DNA from: a virus
Direction: 5' to 3' (one strand)
Length of the DNA stretch: 27,364 nucleotides
IMG/VR virus record: IMGVR_UViG_3300042988_000744
Coordinates: 1 to 27,364 of that record
Notes under the pieces: generated by a model
What the model was told of the DNA's origin: nothing
The model's input: the letters and a program-made list of their open reading frames with translations, nothing else
The model's database searches: none
Shown here: one piece after another, positions 13,262-20,829 of the stretch
Position numbering within the stretch: position 1 is the stretch's first letter
How the letters are laid out: the number at the start of each line of letters is the position of its first letter
Program-made: the position numbers and the translations under genes

Positions 13262-14246
13262 ACTTTTTGAACGTCCCGTTGAGTGCTTTGCTCAGTTGGC
13301 TGGTCGCCAGATAGGCGTACCGGGACTCTGTGACCTTTGTGCTGGAGTGGCCGAGGATGGCGCTGACGATGTTCAAGGGCACATCGTTCTGGAGCAGCAG
13401 GGTGGCGCAACTGCGACGAAGGTCGCGGTACTGGACATGTGGCATCCCTGCATCCACCCGGGCCCGCCTGAACGCGGACTTGACCCCCTCAAAGTTGACT
13501 CCTATGGGCAGGTGCTTGAGCCATGGGCGCAGCGGCTCTACCACCGGTACCACCCTCGGCTTGCGGGTTTTGGTTGTCGACGTGCGAAAGGTGATGGCAG
13601 TGTCACTCACGTCGTCTGGGGTCAGGCGCAACGCTTCGGCTCTCCTGCACCCGGTGTAGAGGCTGATCCAGATCGCGGCCTGAACGGGCAGGCTGCACAG
13701 ATCTGCGATCTTCTTGATTTGTTCGATGCTGAGGACAACGTCGCGCTGGTTGTTCTCGGTGACTCTGGTGACCTCAGGGCTGTAGTCGGTGTGGGTGAGG
13801 CCGTGCTGCCACGCCAACTTCAGGGCACGCTTGAGTGCGCCGAGGCTGCGGTTGATGGTGGCTGGTTTGTAGGCTTTGGACAGGTCGGAGACGATCTTGG
13901 CGGCAACCTGCCGCGCCTCGCTGACTTTCTTGCCCTCGATCCACGGCCCAATGCGGTAGGCGTGGTGCTTGGCGGTGTCGGGGCTGCTGAGCCTGTCACA
14001 TGACTCAATGTAGAGTGCCATGGCCTTGGTCATCGGCGGGTCGCCGGGGATGACTGGAGCCTTCTTCGGCGCTCTGGCCACGGCCACGCGCAGCTCCGCC
14101 TCTACGCGCTTGGCATCACCCTGCGTTGAGCCCTCGCCGAGGTTGCGATGAACTCTCTTTCCGTCGACCATGATGCCGACATGCCAGCGTCCTTTTTCGT
14201 CTGTCCAAATTGACATTCGTAGTTTGTCCTGAGCCATTGCCGGCAC
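13260..14246 (-). CDS. int: Tyrosine-family site-specific integrase
   Basis: The phage-type tyrosine recombinase integrates and excises the genome by strand exchange at att sites. Numbered from the GTG at 14246 (328 aa): residues 10-60 form an N-terminal arm-binding-like unit, 70-160 a SAM-like core-binding domain, 165-328 the catalytic domain. Catalytic residues seen are R201 (YTGCRRAE), K226 (STTKTRK), R277 (RDLRRS), H300 (LGHSS) and the nucleophile Y310 (SRYAYLA). The usual HxxR histidine is replaced by R274. ATGs at 14237 and 14216 are alternative starts; none has a strong ribosome site. The 5' end overlaps the upstream HTH gene. It is the last gene of the early operon and lies beside tRNA-Val and the repeat-rich attachment region. 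Confidence 0.93.
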   Translation of the reverse strand: MPAMAQDKLRMSIWTDEKGRWHVGIMVDGKRVHRNLGEGSTQGDAKRVEAELRVAVARAPKKAPVIPGDPPMTKAMALYIESCDRLSSPDTAKHHAYRIGPWIEGKKVSEARQVAAKIVSDLSKAYKPATINRSLGALKRALKLAWQHGLTHTDYSPEVTRVTENNQRDVVLSIEQIKKIADLCSLPVQAAIWISLYTGCRRAEALRLTPDDVSDTAITFRTSTTKTRKPRVVPVVEPLRPWLKHLPIGVNFEGVKSAFRRARVDAGMPHVQYRDLRRSCATLLLQNDVPLNIVSAILGHSSTKVTESRYAYLATSQLSKALNGTFKK

Positions 14247-14374
14247 TCGGCCAGGTCGTAGCGTTTGGCTCTGGCGCCGACGGGTGTGAATGGGAGCCCA
14301 GCACCTTCGAGCCGCCTGACGGTGGACTCACTGATGCCAAGACTGGCACAAAGTTGTTGTCGGGTGAGGTACAT
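14102..14374 (-). CDS. Helix-turn-helix DNA-binding protein, possible excisionase
   Basis: The 90-aa protein starts at ATG 14374 with AGAGG a few bases upstream. Residues 1-48 form a compact MerR/excisionase-type helix-turn-helix: MYLTRQQLCASLGISESTVR (helices 1-2), then RRLEGAGLPFTPVGARAKRYD (wing-like) and AECRQWL. These small proteins bind att-site DNA to direct excision or act as regulators. It sits directly before the integrase, as xis genes do. The C-terminal 40 residues are read from integrase coding DNA in another frame (145-base overlap) and look unstructured, so the functional part is probably the first 55 residues. A regulator of the early operon is the alternative. Confidence 0.7.
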   Translation of the reverse strand: MYLTRQQLCASLGISESTVRRLEGAGLPFTPVGARAKRYDLAECRQWLRTNYECQFGQTKKDAGMSASWSTEREFIATSARAQRRVMPSA

Positions 14375-14397
14375 AGCCTCTGCCTCTTGTAAATGAG

Positions 14398-14421
14398 AAG
14401 GCCCGCAATGTAGCGGGCCTT
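14398..14421. terminator. Strong GC hairpin upstream of the HTH/integrase genes
   Basis: AAGGCCCGC (14398-14406), loop AATGTA and GCGGGCCTT (14413-14421) form a perfect nine-base-pair stem. The U-rich tail is weak on both strands (TGGGG on +, CTCATTT on -). It lies in the gap between the early genes and the HTH/int pair, so it could reduce early transcription into the integrase, giving separate control of integration. Termination strength is uncertain. Confidence 0.55.
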
Positions 14422-14439
14422 TGGGGTTGCGTGTTGAAC

Positions 14440-14631
14440 TCAGGAATCCGGCTGGAATACCAGAGTGCCGCGTACGGCTTCTGTCTCGCCCGGCGGGCTT
14501 GTCACCCACCGCTCAATGACGACGGAGGGAAGCCTCCCTGCCATCAGGTTGATGGAGACCCGGTGGATGTCTCCGGTGTCGGGGATGCCGAGCCGCCTGA
14601 GGATTTCGATGTTGGGGTCAGGTTGGATCAT
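14440..14631 (-). CDS. Small hypothetical early protein (63 aa)
   Basis: The ATG at 14631 overlaps the stop of the upstream gene (ATGA) and has GGGAG five bases before it. The product, MIQPDPNIEILRRLGIPDTG then HRVSINLMAG and VVIERWV, is a small mixed alpha/beta protein with no recognised domain. The HRVSINLMAGRLPSVVIER segment looks like paired beta strands. It is the last gene before the hairpin that separates the early operon from the HTH/integrase pair. Function unknown. Confidence 0.6.
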   Translation of the reverse strand: MIQPDPNIEILRRLGIPDTGDIHRVSINLMAGRLPSVVIERWVTSPPGETEAVRGTLVFQPDS

Positions 14632-14837
14632 TTCGGCTCCCTTCTCGTGCAGTCCACTGCTTCCAGCAGCCAGTCATCGCAGTACTTGTCGTAGTCGTAC
14701 ACCTCGAACGCGCCTTGTCCATCTTCGTGGCCGAGGCTGAAGCCGTGCCTCTTGCACACGGCCAGCATCTCGACAAGGAAGGCGTCGATGTCGGGGCGCT
14801 CGACGTCGTCTCGTTTTGATCTGCTCCAGCGTTTCAT
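14628..14837 (-). CDS. Small hypothetical early protein (69 aa)
   Basis: The ATG has a GAGGTGAAGG ribosome site just upstream, in the gap after the SbcC-like gene. The product is basic at the N-terminus (MKRWSRSKRDD) and acidic/aromatic later (HEDGQGAFEVYDYDKYCDDW), ending in a short amphipathic helix. No family is recognised. Its position after the recombination ATPase and its coupling to the next gene suggest an early accessory factor; that is all that can be said. Confidence 0.6.
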   Translation of the reverse strand: MKRWSRSKRDDVERPDIDAFLVEMLAVCKRHGFSLGHEDGQGAFEVYDYDKYCDDWLLEAVDCTRREPK

Positions 14838-14846
14838 GCCTTCACC

Positions 14847-16958
14847 TCACAGTTGAATCAAGTGGTCGGCCACCGCCTCGGTCGCTTCTTCGTGCGACAC
14901 GATGATGGTTTGCTTGAAGCCGGTCTGCGTCAGGAAGCCCAACGTCGTCGCGGTTCGCTCCACGTCCATGGCGGCGGTGGGCTCGTCCAACACCAGCAGC
15001 GGTGCATGAGGCACGAAGGTCTTGACCAGCGCAACCCGAACAGCCAACCCCAGAATGTCCAAGGTAGAGCCTGACAGTGTGGCAGCGTTGTGGCCGTCGA
15101 CGACGAACCCATCAGGTGTCTTCGTCACCAGAGAACGGTTGCCTCGCATATCGCTGAAGTACTTCGACACGGCACCCAACACCAAGGCCCAAAGCTTGTC
15201 GGCAATCACCGGCCGGGCGGTGCGAACAGCTTTCAGCAGGGTGTTGTTGAACTGGAGAACTCGCAGGTCTTCCTTGGCCTTGCTCAGGGTGCCTTCCACC
15301 TGACTGCGCAGCTTCAGGTACGACTCCCACTTGGCCACGGCCTCGCGGTTGTGGCTGCGGCGCTGCTCCAGCTGGGCCCGGGCCTTGTCCAAGTTCTCGC
15401 GGCGTTCGCGCACGGCTTGCTCACGCTCCTGCTCCACACGCTGCAGAGAGCTCAGGTCGATCTCCTCCCGTCCGCCCAGCGATGTGACAGCGTGGTCCAA
15501 GTCCTGCTTGGAGGCTTCGACCGCCTTCAGCGCCTGCTCTTTGCGGGCGTTGGCCGTCTTGTGTGCATCCAGCGCCTGCTTCAGCTCCGCCAGCTCCTCT
15601 AGGGCAGCGGCCACATCTTTCTCCACCGCCTCGAACGACACTGCCCCCGGCCACTTCAAGAGCGGTGGAGTGACGCTGGCGTCGATGTCCAGGTGCTTGG
15701 CGTACTTGTTGGCGAGGTTGACGGCGGTCTTCGACTTCGAGCGGATCGTCACCAACTCAGCCTCGTCCTTCAGGGCCTGAGCCACCTTGCCGCCCAGAGA
15801 ATCTGCCTCTTTTTTAAGCAGTGCCGCCTTGGCTTCGAGCTCGTCGTTCTTGGCCACAACCTCGGCAACCTCGGACACATCCTTGCCGCACAGGGTGCAG
15901 GAGCCTGCGACCTTGAGGGCCAGAGTCGTCTCGATGGCTGCCGTCAACTTGACGCGTTCCATCTTCCACTCGGAGGACCGCTTGCGCAGGGAGTCGATCT
16001 CCTGCTCCAGCTGCTCGAAGGTCCCTTCGTACAGGGGCTCCAAGCCCAGCGCAGGCTTGACTGCCTTGTACACGTCCTCGAGGGCGAGGGCGGCATTGCC
16101 TTCGCGGATGATGGCCTCCTGCTTCTGGATGGCTGTGGCGGCTGGAGCCTTGGGGACTTTGATCGCCTTGAACTCCGCCTCCGACTTCGCCAGCCGCTCG
16201 TTGGCTGCCTCGATGTTTGACTTGGCTCGCCGAATGTCGGCGTTGACTTCCTTTGCATTGGCCAGTGCGGCGGTGGCCTCCCGGTGCTCAGTGGTGGCGG
16301 TGGCCACCAACTGGGTGCCAAGAGAGACGAGCTTCTCGGCCACCAACTCCTGCTCGCGCAGGGCGGCCATGTCGGGCTGCTCCATGGTGCCGAGGTTGTC
16401 CATCTGCACCTGAGCGGATTCGACAGCCGCCTCAGCGGCAGCGGTGGACCCGGTGACGAGCTTGGCCTGAATCAGGTCGATCAGGTTGTCGAGCTGGTCG
16501 AACTCGGCCAGTTTCTCGATCAGCTCCGTGGTGGCCTTGGTGCCTGCCGCCAATGCGCCGCGGATCTCGTTCTGGTTGGCCAGAATGAGTTTGGGCGCAG
16601 CCTGTGCGTCTGTGCCCAGCAGCTTGCCGATGTAGGAGGCTGTCTCGGTTTGGCCGGTGACAGACCCGCCGGCGTAATTGATCTCAGCGCCTGACTTGCC
16701 ACGGGAGATGGTGTAGTCCACCCCGTCGACGACAAAGTCCAGCACCACTTTCAGGGTGCTGACGGGCTTGCCGTAGGTGACGGTGTCTTCGAGGGAGTAG
16801 GGCAGGGCCTTGGTGCCGAAGAGGGCGTAGGCCACCGCCTGAAGCAGGCTGCTCTTGCCCTTTTCGACGGCCCCACGGATGGCAATCAACCCCAGACCGA
16901 AGTCCAGTGTGAGAGCTTCATGGCATTTGAAGTTGGTGATTTGGATTCGTTTCAGCAT
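14847..16958 (-). CDS. SbcC/Rad50-like (T4 gp46-type) recombination ATPase
   Basis: The 703-aa protein is an SMC-like ATPase that works with the SbcD/gp47 nuclease to process DNA ends. Walker A is at 29-36 (GAVEKGKS). Long coiled coils run from about 150-350 and 360-590, joined by a zinc hook C354-T-L-C357. The C-terminal head has an ABC signature-like LSGST at 628-632 in place of LSGGE/Q, Walker B LLVLDE at 654-659 and the switch histidine H689. Length is moderate, like T4-type gp46 rather than long bacterial SbcC. AGGA lies 8 bases before the ATG. Its nuclease partner is two genes upstream, separated by thyX and a DUF551-like gene. A role in phage recombination, replication or host DNA breakdown follows from the family. 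Confidence 0.92.
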   Translation of the reverse strand: MLKRIQITNFKCHEALTLDFGLGLIAIRGAVEKGKSSLLQAVAYALFGTKALPYSLEDTVTYGKPVSTLKVVLDFVVDGVDYTISRGKSGAEINYAGGSVTGQTETASYIGKLLGTDAQAAPKLILANQNEIRGALAAGTKATTELIEKLAEFDQLDNLIDLIQAKLVTGSTAAAEAAVESAQVQMDNLGTMEQPDMAALREQELVAEKLVSLGTQLVATATTEHREATAALANAKEVNADIRRAKSNIEAANERLAKSEAEFKAIKVPKAPAATAIQKQEAIIREGNAALALEDVYKAVKPALGLEPLYEGTFEQLEQEIDSLRKRSSEWKMERVKLTAAIETTLALKVAGSCTLCGKDVSEVAEVVAKNDELEAKAALLKKEADSLGGKVAQALKDEAELVTIRSKSKTAVNLANKYAKHLDIDASVTPPLLKWPGAVSFEAVEKDVAAALEELAELKQALDAHKTANARKEQALKAVEASKQDLDHAVTSLGGREEIDLSSLQRVEQEREQAVRERRENLDKARAQLEQRRSHNREAVAKWESYLKLRSQVEGTLSKAKEDLRVLQFNNTLLKAVRTARPVIADKLWALVLGAVSKYFSDMRGNRSLVTKTPDGFVVDGHNAATLSGSTLDILGLAVRVALVKTFVPHAPLLVLDEPTAAMDVERTATTLGFLTQTGFKQTIIVSHEEATEAVADHLIQL

Positions 16959-16959
16959 G

Positions 16960-17175
16960 TCAAAGTCCTGTCTTGTCGTCTTTGGCGAATGTGGGGTATG
17001 GCGCCCAGTGGGTCCATTCGCTGCCCGGAGTCCACTGGCCCCGGGCGGGGATTCCGCGCTTGCGGTTGATCAGCTGCAATGTGCTGCCTCGTGGGGGCAT
17101 GCCTCTGGACACCGGGATCCAGTGGTACCCGGTGTCCACCACCGCAGCTTTGTCCGTGGTGGTTTTGATGGTCAT
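16960..17175 (-). CDS. DUF551-like small protein
   Basis: The ATG at 17175 is chosen over an upstream in-frame start at 17214 because GGAGG lies 5 bases before it and it overlaps the thyX stop (ATGA). The 71-aa protein has YHWIPVSRGMPPRGSTLQL near residues 17-35 and GSEWTHWAPYP near 50-60, the W..VS...PP.G and WTHW.P.P pattern of DUF551 proteins, which are frequent in phages and have unknown function. It sits between thyX and the SbcC-like gene, with one base before the latter. No catalytic residues can be named. Confidence 0.65.
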   Translation of the reverse strand: MTIKTTTDKAAVVDTGYHWIPVSRGMPPRGSTLQLINRKRGIPARGQWTPGSEWTHWAPYPTFAKDDKTGL

Positions 17176-17981
17176 GCGAGCCTCCGCTCGATCAGCTTGC
17201 GGTGCTGGATCCACCCGACAAAGTTGCCGCTCTGGTGGTCGGCAAACTCAGAGGGCGTGGCTTGGTGCTCCGCAGGCGACGCGTGGATTGGGTGTGACCC
17301 GACAAGGCGCTCGTAAAGCTCGACGTCCTTGCTGATGTCAGGTTCCGCACCGTCATGCGTCAGGTAAGAGACACGTGCGCAGCGTGCGGTGGACAGCTTG
17401 AGCAACACCTCGCGCTTGTACAGATCCCGCTCACCCGCCTTGACGTAAGGCAGGTGCCACTGGCCCGGTATCAGCTTCTCTGGTTCGGTCTCCAGAGCGA
17501 CTCGCATTGCCTGCGCGAGCGCCTGAATCTCAGGCTGGGCGTCTGGATGGTCGCGCAGGTGCAGGAAGTTCTCCCACGTGGTTGAGGTGACGATCGTCCG
17601 CATCAACTGGAACGGCTCCAGAACACGGTTGACGACTTGCTTGTGCAGGCCAAGCGCAGACATTTGCTCTGCACGATTTGCCGCATCTCTTGCAGCGTTT
17701 CGCCATTGCTGCTGAACCTCCACCGTGTCGGCAAGCTGCTCATGCGCCTGCATCCCCGGCTGGTTCTTGCCCCAGTGGATTGGCATAGTCGGGTCGTTGC
17801 GAACCTGTTGGATCATCTTAGAAACCGGGATGGCGCGGGATGACGCTGCGTTTCGTGAGAAGACCCGGTGGGTCATAAACTCAGAGTGAATAAACCGTGG
17901 GTACTGCAACTCCAGTGTGTGGATCGCCCTCCCGTAGGAGTTGACGCTTGCGGCGACGCACTTGGCGGTGATTTGGGTCAT
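17172..17981 (-). CDS. thyX: FAD-dependent thymidylate synthase (ThyX)
   Basis: ThyX makes dTMP from dUMP using methylene-tetrahydrofolate, FAD and NADPH; phages carry it to feed DNA synthesis. The 269-aa product has the ThyX-type motif as THRVFSRNAASSR (about residues 37-49): H38, R39, S42, N44, S47 and R49, with threonine at the place of the first arginine of RHR. Further family features are LEPFQLMRTIVTSTTWENFLHLRDH near 120-145 and a C-terminal histidine-rich segment (SPAEHQATP). Length fits the family. The start overlaps the stop of the SbcD-like gene and its stop overlaps the DUF551-like gene. It lies inside the sbcD-sbcC pair, tying nucleotide supply to recombination genes. No host thyA context is visible. 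Confidence 0.88.
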   Translation of the reverse strand: MTQITAKCVAASVNSYGRAIHTLELQYPRFIHSEFMTHRVFSRNAASSRAIPVSKMIQQVRNDPTMPIHWGKNQPGMQAHEQLADTVEVQQQWRNAARDAANRAEQMSALGLHKQVVNRVLEPFQLMRTIVTSTTWENFLHLRDHPDAQPEIQALAQAMRVALETEPEKLIPGQWHLPYVKAGERDLYKREVLLKLSTARCARVSYLTHDGAEPDISKDVELYERLVGSHPIHASPAEHQATPSEFADHQSGNFVGWIQHRKLIERRLA

Positions 17982-19054
17982 TGCTCTTGCTCCATCAATG
18001 CGCGGACAACAGCCGCTTGTTCTTCTGTCAGGCTCTCCAGCAACATCTCGACGACGTTGACGCTGCGCACGTCCTCGGCGCTCACATCCAGCTCATCGGT
18101 GTCGATCAGTTGGGCCACCTTGACGGCGTTGGTCACCACAAAGGTGGAGGCCCCGATGCGCTGGCGGAAATTGGAGATGGCCTTGATGACGTCGGCGGCC
18201 TCATCCGCCTCGGCCTCGCCGATGACGCGCACGAAAGCGCGTGAGTCCTGCCGGTCCTTCAGGTCACGCCAGTCGATCTCGTCCAAGCCATCAGGGCCTG
18301 ACCGCGACCACGTCTGCACCTTCCAATACCCGTCGCCGTCAAGGATCAGGGCGAACTTCTTGCCGTCTGTTTGGCCATCACCGTGGGCCATGCAATCCGA
18401 GATGCTGGACGACAGTTGGTTTCCGACGATGACGACCTTGCCGCCAAAGGCGGTACGTCCTTGGTGCTCGTGCCCAAAGACCACGGTGATGCCGCGATCG
18501 GTCAACTCTTTGGCCTGAGCCCGGCTCATGTTGAGCGAGTGGTCGGACTGGGTGGCAAAGTTGTTGTCATAGTTGACGTGGACCAGCAGGTATTTGGTGC
18601 CCTCGGGCACAGCCTCCAGTGCCAGATCGAAGTGAGCCTGATTGACGAGGTGCGGCACCACATAAATGCCGTCGCCGATGTCGGTTGGCTTGTCGATCAG
18701 GGTGAAGTTGTCGGGGTACTTCATCCCGAGCAAGGCGCCGATGAACTGCACTGTCCCCAGCTTGGCGCTGTCTTTGGAGAGGTCATGGTTGCCAAGAGCA
18801 ACAACAAGCTCGTGCTCGTCGGTCTCAGCCAACCACGTGTCCATCACCTGGTAGATGTCCAACGCCTCCCCCAAGGGGATGTCGAACTGGTCAGTCAGGT
18901 CGCCGTTGATGATGACCTTGTCGGGGCCGATCCGCAGCAGGTTGGCAAAGCCTTGGAGGAGGTCGTCCTTCAGGGCTGCCGCAGACTGCGGTGTGGTGCC
19001 CGCAGAGCGGGCCACGCCCAAGTGGACGTCATTCAATATGAGTGTGGGTTTCAT
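17978..19054 (-). CDS. SbcD/Mre11-like (T4 gp47-type) nuclease
   Basis: The 358-aa protein belongs to the calcineurin-like metallophosphoesterases. Metal-binding motifs are in order: D9-H11 (NDVHLG), G51-D52 (NGDLTD), GNHD at 88-91, H159 (LVHVN) and GHEH at 194-197. The C-terminal 130 residues are the capping or SbcC-binding part. With the SbcC-like ATPase it should form an end-processing nuclease, as gp46-gp47 do in T4. The start overlaps the stop of the RecU-like gene by ATGA; the leader lacks a classical ribosome site and is A/G-rich (AGAAAGAGAAAG). Length and motifs are complete, so it is probably active. Confidence 0.92.
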   Translation of the reverse strand: MKPTLILNDVHLGVARSAGTTPQSAAALKDDLLQGFANLLRIGPDKVIINGDLTDQFDIPLGEALDIYQVMDTWLAETDEHELVVALGNHDLSKDSAKLGTVQFIGALLGMKYPDNFTLIDKPTDIGDGIYVVPHLVNQAHFDLALEAVPEGTKYLLVHVNYDNNFATQSDHSLNMSRAQAKELTDRGITVVFGHEHQGRTAFGGKVVIVGNQLSSSISDCMAHGDGQTDGKKFALILDGDGYWKVQTWSRSGPDGLDEIDWRDLKDRQDSRAFVRVIGEAEADEAADVIKAISNFRQRIGASTFVVTNAVKVAQLIDTDELDVSAEDVRSVNVVEMLLESLTEEQAAVVRALMEQEQ

Positions 19055-19752
19055 GGAGTCTTTCTCTTTCTAGTTTTCGCTTCCTTGGCCAGCAACACAC
19101 GCGTGGCTTGCTCGCCTTGGCGCACTTCTGTGTCCTTGCGAACCCTCTCGGCTTTTGCCTCGGGGTTCGCCCTGACCTCGTGACACTCTGGACAGCGGTA
19201 CCGTTTGGTGCCGTTGATGTGGCTGAGCACTTTGAAGCCGGTGGACGGCTTGTGTGTGCGGCAGTAGTGACAATAGACAAGTCGTTCCTGCAAGTCCAAC
19301 AAGTGGGAAAACACCTCGTGGGAGTTCCCCAACGCCTCCTGCGCCGATGGGTAGCTCGGCCAGTCCGTCAGGTCCCAGCTTCCTTTGTCGCCGAAGGTGA
19401 CCAGCTCCTTGACCTGCACCGTGCGCCAGACGCCCAGCGTCGAGTGGTGGACCAGCACGATGCAGACGCCGCCCGCCAACTCACGCTTTCGCATGCGCGG
19501 CAGTTGCGGCACCTTGTCTCTGGCCAGTCGATGGGTGTGCTCAGTGGATTTGCACTCCACCAAACCATGTGCGCCGATGGTGAAGAACTCAAAGTCGGCG
19601 GCTGCAGACTTGACGACGCGCCCGGCGGCCCGGGTGTCCATCAGGCGGGTGAAGTCCCTGTCCGCCCGGCCGTACACCCAACGCTCGAGGGCCTTGTGGA
19701 CTGCGTCCTCGGCCTTCTTTCCCCTATCGGCAAACGCGCTCTTGAAGGTCAT
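19051..19752 (-). CDS. RecU-like PD-(D/E)XK nuclease fused to a zinc ribbon
   Basis: The ATG at 19752 has GGAGG 6 bases upstream and overlaps the previous stop. The 233-aa protein begins with MTFKSAFADRGKKAEDAVHK, similar to RecU/PBP-related-factor-A resolvase-like nucleases. Catalytic residues of the PD-(D/E)XK fold are visible: E15, D53 (AADFEF), E66 and K68 (LVECKS), followed by a helix-rich part with GGVCIVLVHH. A second domain at 150-184 has CHYC (151-154) and CPEC (177-180), a four-cysteine zinc ribbon, followed by a basic tail. RecU-type enzymes cut recombination junctions. The neighbouring SbcD and SbcC genes support a recombination role. The zinc extension could give DNA specificity; the exact substrate is unknown. 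Confidence 0.75.
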   Translation of the reverse strand: MTFKSAFADRGKKAEDAVHKALERWVYGRADRDFTRLMDTRAAGRVVKSAAADFEFFTIGAHGLVECKSTEHTHRLARDKVPQLPRMRKRELAGGVCIVLVHHSTLGVWRTVQVKELVTFGDKGSWDLTDWPSYPSAQEALGNSHEVFSHLLDLQERLVYCHYCRTHKPSTGFKVLSHINGTKRYRCPECHEVRANPEAKAERVRKDTEVRQGEQATRVLLAKEAKTRKRKTP

Positions 19753-20006
19753 TTGCGCCTCCAGAGGTTCTTCAGTGCTGACCAAAGGCGTCGGTACCAG
19801 ACTTGGTACACGATGGTGATGACGGCTTCGACGGGGGCTGGCTCGTAGCCTCTGGCTTCTGGCCCGCAGAACCCGTACAGCGGGCTGCGGGCCATACGGG
19901 CCGCGACTCTTTGCCCGGTGACTTCATCCCTGACGTTGTCGGGGTGCAGGCAGTAGGCGATCAGTTGCGACTTGTCGCAGTGTTTGCATTCGTGGCAGAA
20001 GGTCAT
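19749..20006 (-). CDS. Small cysteine-rich (zinc-ribbon-like) protein
   Basis: The ATG at 20006 has GGAGG 7 bases upstream and overlaps the methylase stop; the longer frame from 20099 is rejected. The 85-aa protein starts MTFCHECKHCDKSQLIAYC, giving closely spaced cysteines for one metal site, and a later FCGPEARGYEP. Small proteins of this kind are common in phages with no known role. The last 28 residues (VEAVITIVYQVWYRRLWSALK) form an amphipathic or hydrophobic helix ending in WRRK, which could be membrane-associated. It couples the methylase to the RecU-like gene. Confidence 0.65.
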   Translation of the reverse strand: MTFCHECKHCDKSQLIAYCLHPDNVRDEVTGQRVAARMARSPLYGFCGPEARGYEPAPVEAVITIVYQVWYRRLWSALKNLWRRK

Positions 20007-20767
20007 GACAGGGCCTCCACCCGCAGGATCTCTGCTCCGATTGCGTGAGGGATAGCGGGCACGACGGCGTTCCCCATCTGCTTGACTTCGTCCATCCACG
20101 AGTTGGATCTTCCTGGTAAGGTGGCTTTCATGCTGCCGTCCACCCTTCTGGAAAGCCCATAAACAGATTTAGCCAAGTCGGGTTCAACTTGCCACTGTCG
20201 CTGACCATTGCCGTCAGGTAGAAATGCTTGATCCAGTGGTTGTGGGACTTTGAACCCCTCGGACCACAGCCCTTCCACTCGCTTGCGCGAGGGGTTGGCA
20301 ATAATCCAGATTCGGTCCCGCGAATGAGCGGCACCAACGGCGGAAGCTGGTATGCAATCCCATCGAGCGTGATACCCGATCTCTGCGAGGCCGTGAAGTA
20401 CTTTAGGGAGGCCGCGCTGCCTAAGCGCAGCCACGTTCTCGATGAGCACCCACTGTGGGAGTGCCTGACCGATGATGCGCAGGTACTGGTACCACAGGCC
20501 GGATCGGTCTCCTTCGAGCCCTGCTCCCTTACCTGCGAAGCTGATGTCGGTGCATGGGAACCCGCCACAGATGACGTCGAATGGTTGGTTGCCTGGGTCG
20601 TAGGTGTTGACGTCGTCGTGGATCGGCACGTCCGGCCAGTGCTTTTGCAGCACACGCCGGCAGGCAGGATCGGCTTCGACGAATTGGGTGGTGCGGAATT
20701 GGCCGGTGCGTTCGAGCCCGAGGCTGAACCCTCCGACGCCGGAGAAAAGGTCGAGGACATTGAGCAT
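20003..20767 (-). CDS. C5-cytosine DNA methyltransferase
   Basis: The 254-aa enzyme methylates cytosine C5 using S-adenosylmethionine. Motif I is DLFSGVGGFS (6-15), motif IV GGFPC with catalytic C72, motif VI E110-N111-V, motif VIII AAHSRDRIW (about 146-154, R150 and R152), and motif X GNAVVP (232-237). The region between VIII and X, where the target-recognition domain lies, is only about 70 residues, shorter than in typical enzymes near 330 aa, but all catalytic motifs are present. No cognate endonuclease is recognised, so it is probably an orphan methylase protecting phage DNA or altering regulation. The ATG follows an A/G-rich leader, not a classical ribosome site. Confidence 0.9.
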   Translation of the reverse strand: MLNVLDLFSGVGGFSLGLERTGQFRTTQFVEADPACRRVLQKHWPDVPIHDDVNTYDPGNQPFDVICGGFPCTDISFAGKGAGLEGDRSGLWYQYLRIIGQALPQWVLIENVAALRQRGLPKVLHGLAEIGYHARWDCIPASAVGAAHSRDRIWIIANPSRKRVEGLWSEGFKVPQPLDQAFLPDGNGQRQWQVEPDLAKSVYGLSRRVDGSMKATLPGRSNSWMDEVKQMGNAVVPAIPHAIGAEILRVEALS

Positions 20768-20802
20768 CTCTTTGTTGTTCTTGTTGTGAGATGGAGGGAA
20801 AG

Positions 20803-20821
20803 TGGCCGCTTACGGCGGCCA
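20803..20821. terminator. GC hairpin between the HNH and methylase genes
   Basis: TGGCCGC (20803-20809), loop TTACG and GCGGCCA (20815-20821) form a seven-base-pair stem in the 62-base gap. The following - strand bases (CTTTCCC) give only a weak U-tail. It could be a partial terminator or an mRNA-processing or stability element in the early operon; a similar hairpin stands at 26183-26199. Confidence 0.4.
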
Positions 20822-20829
20822 GTCGTCGG

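Noticed and set aside
14150-14260. Possible -1 ribosomal frameshift (near AAAAAGG) that would fuse the HTH protein to the integrase
   Set aside because: The run gives only G AAA AAG in the needed frame, not a full slippery heptamer, and no convincing downstream structure was seen; independent integrase starts are available.
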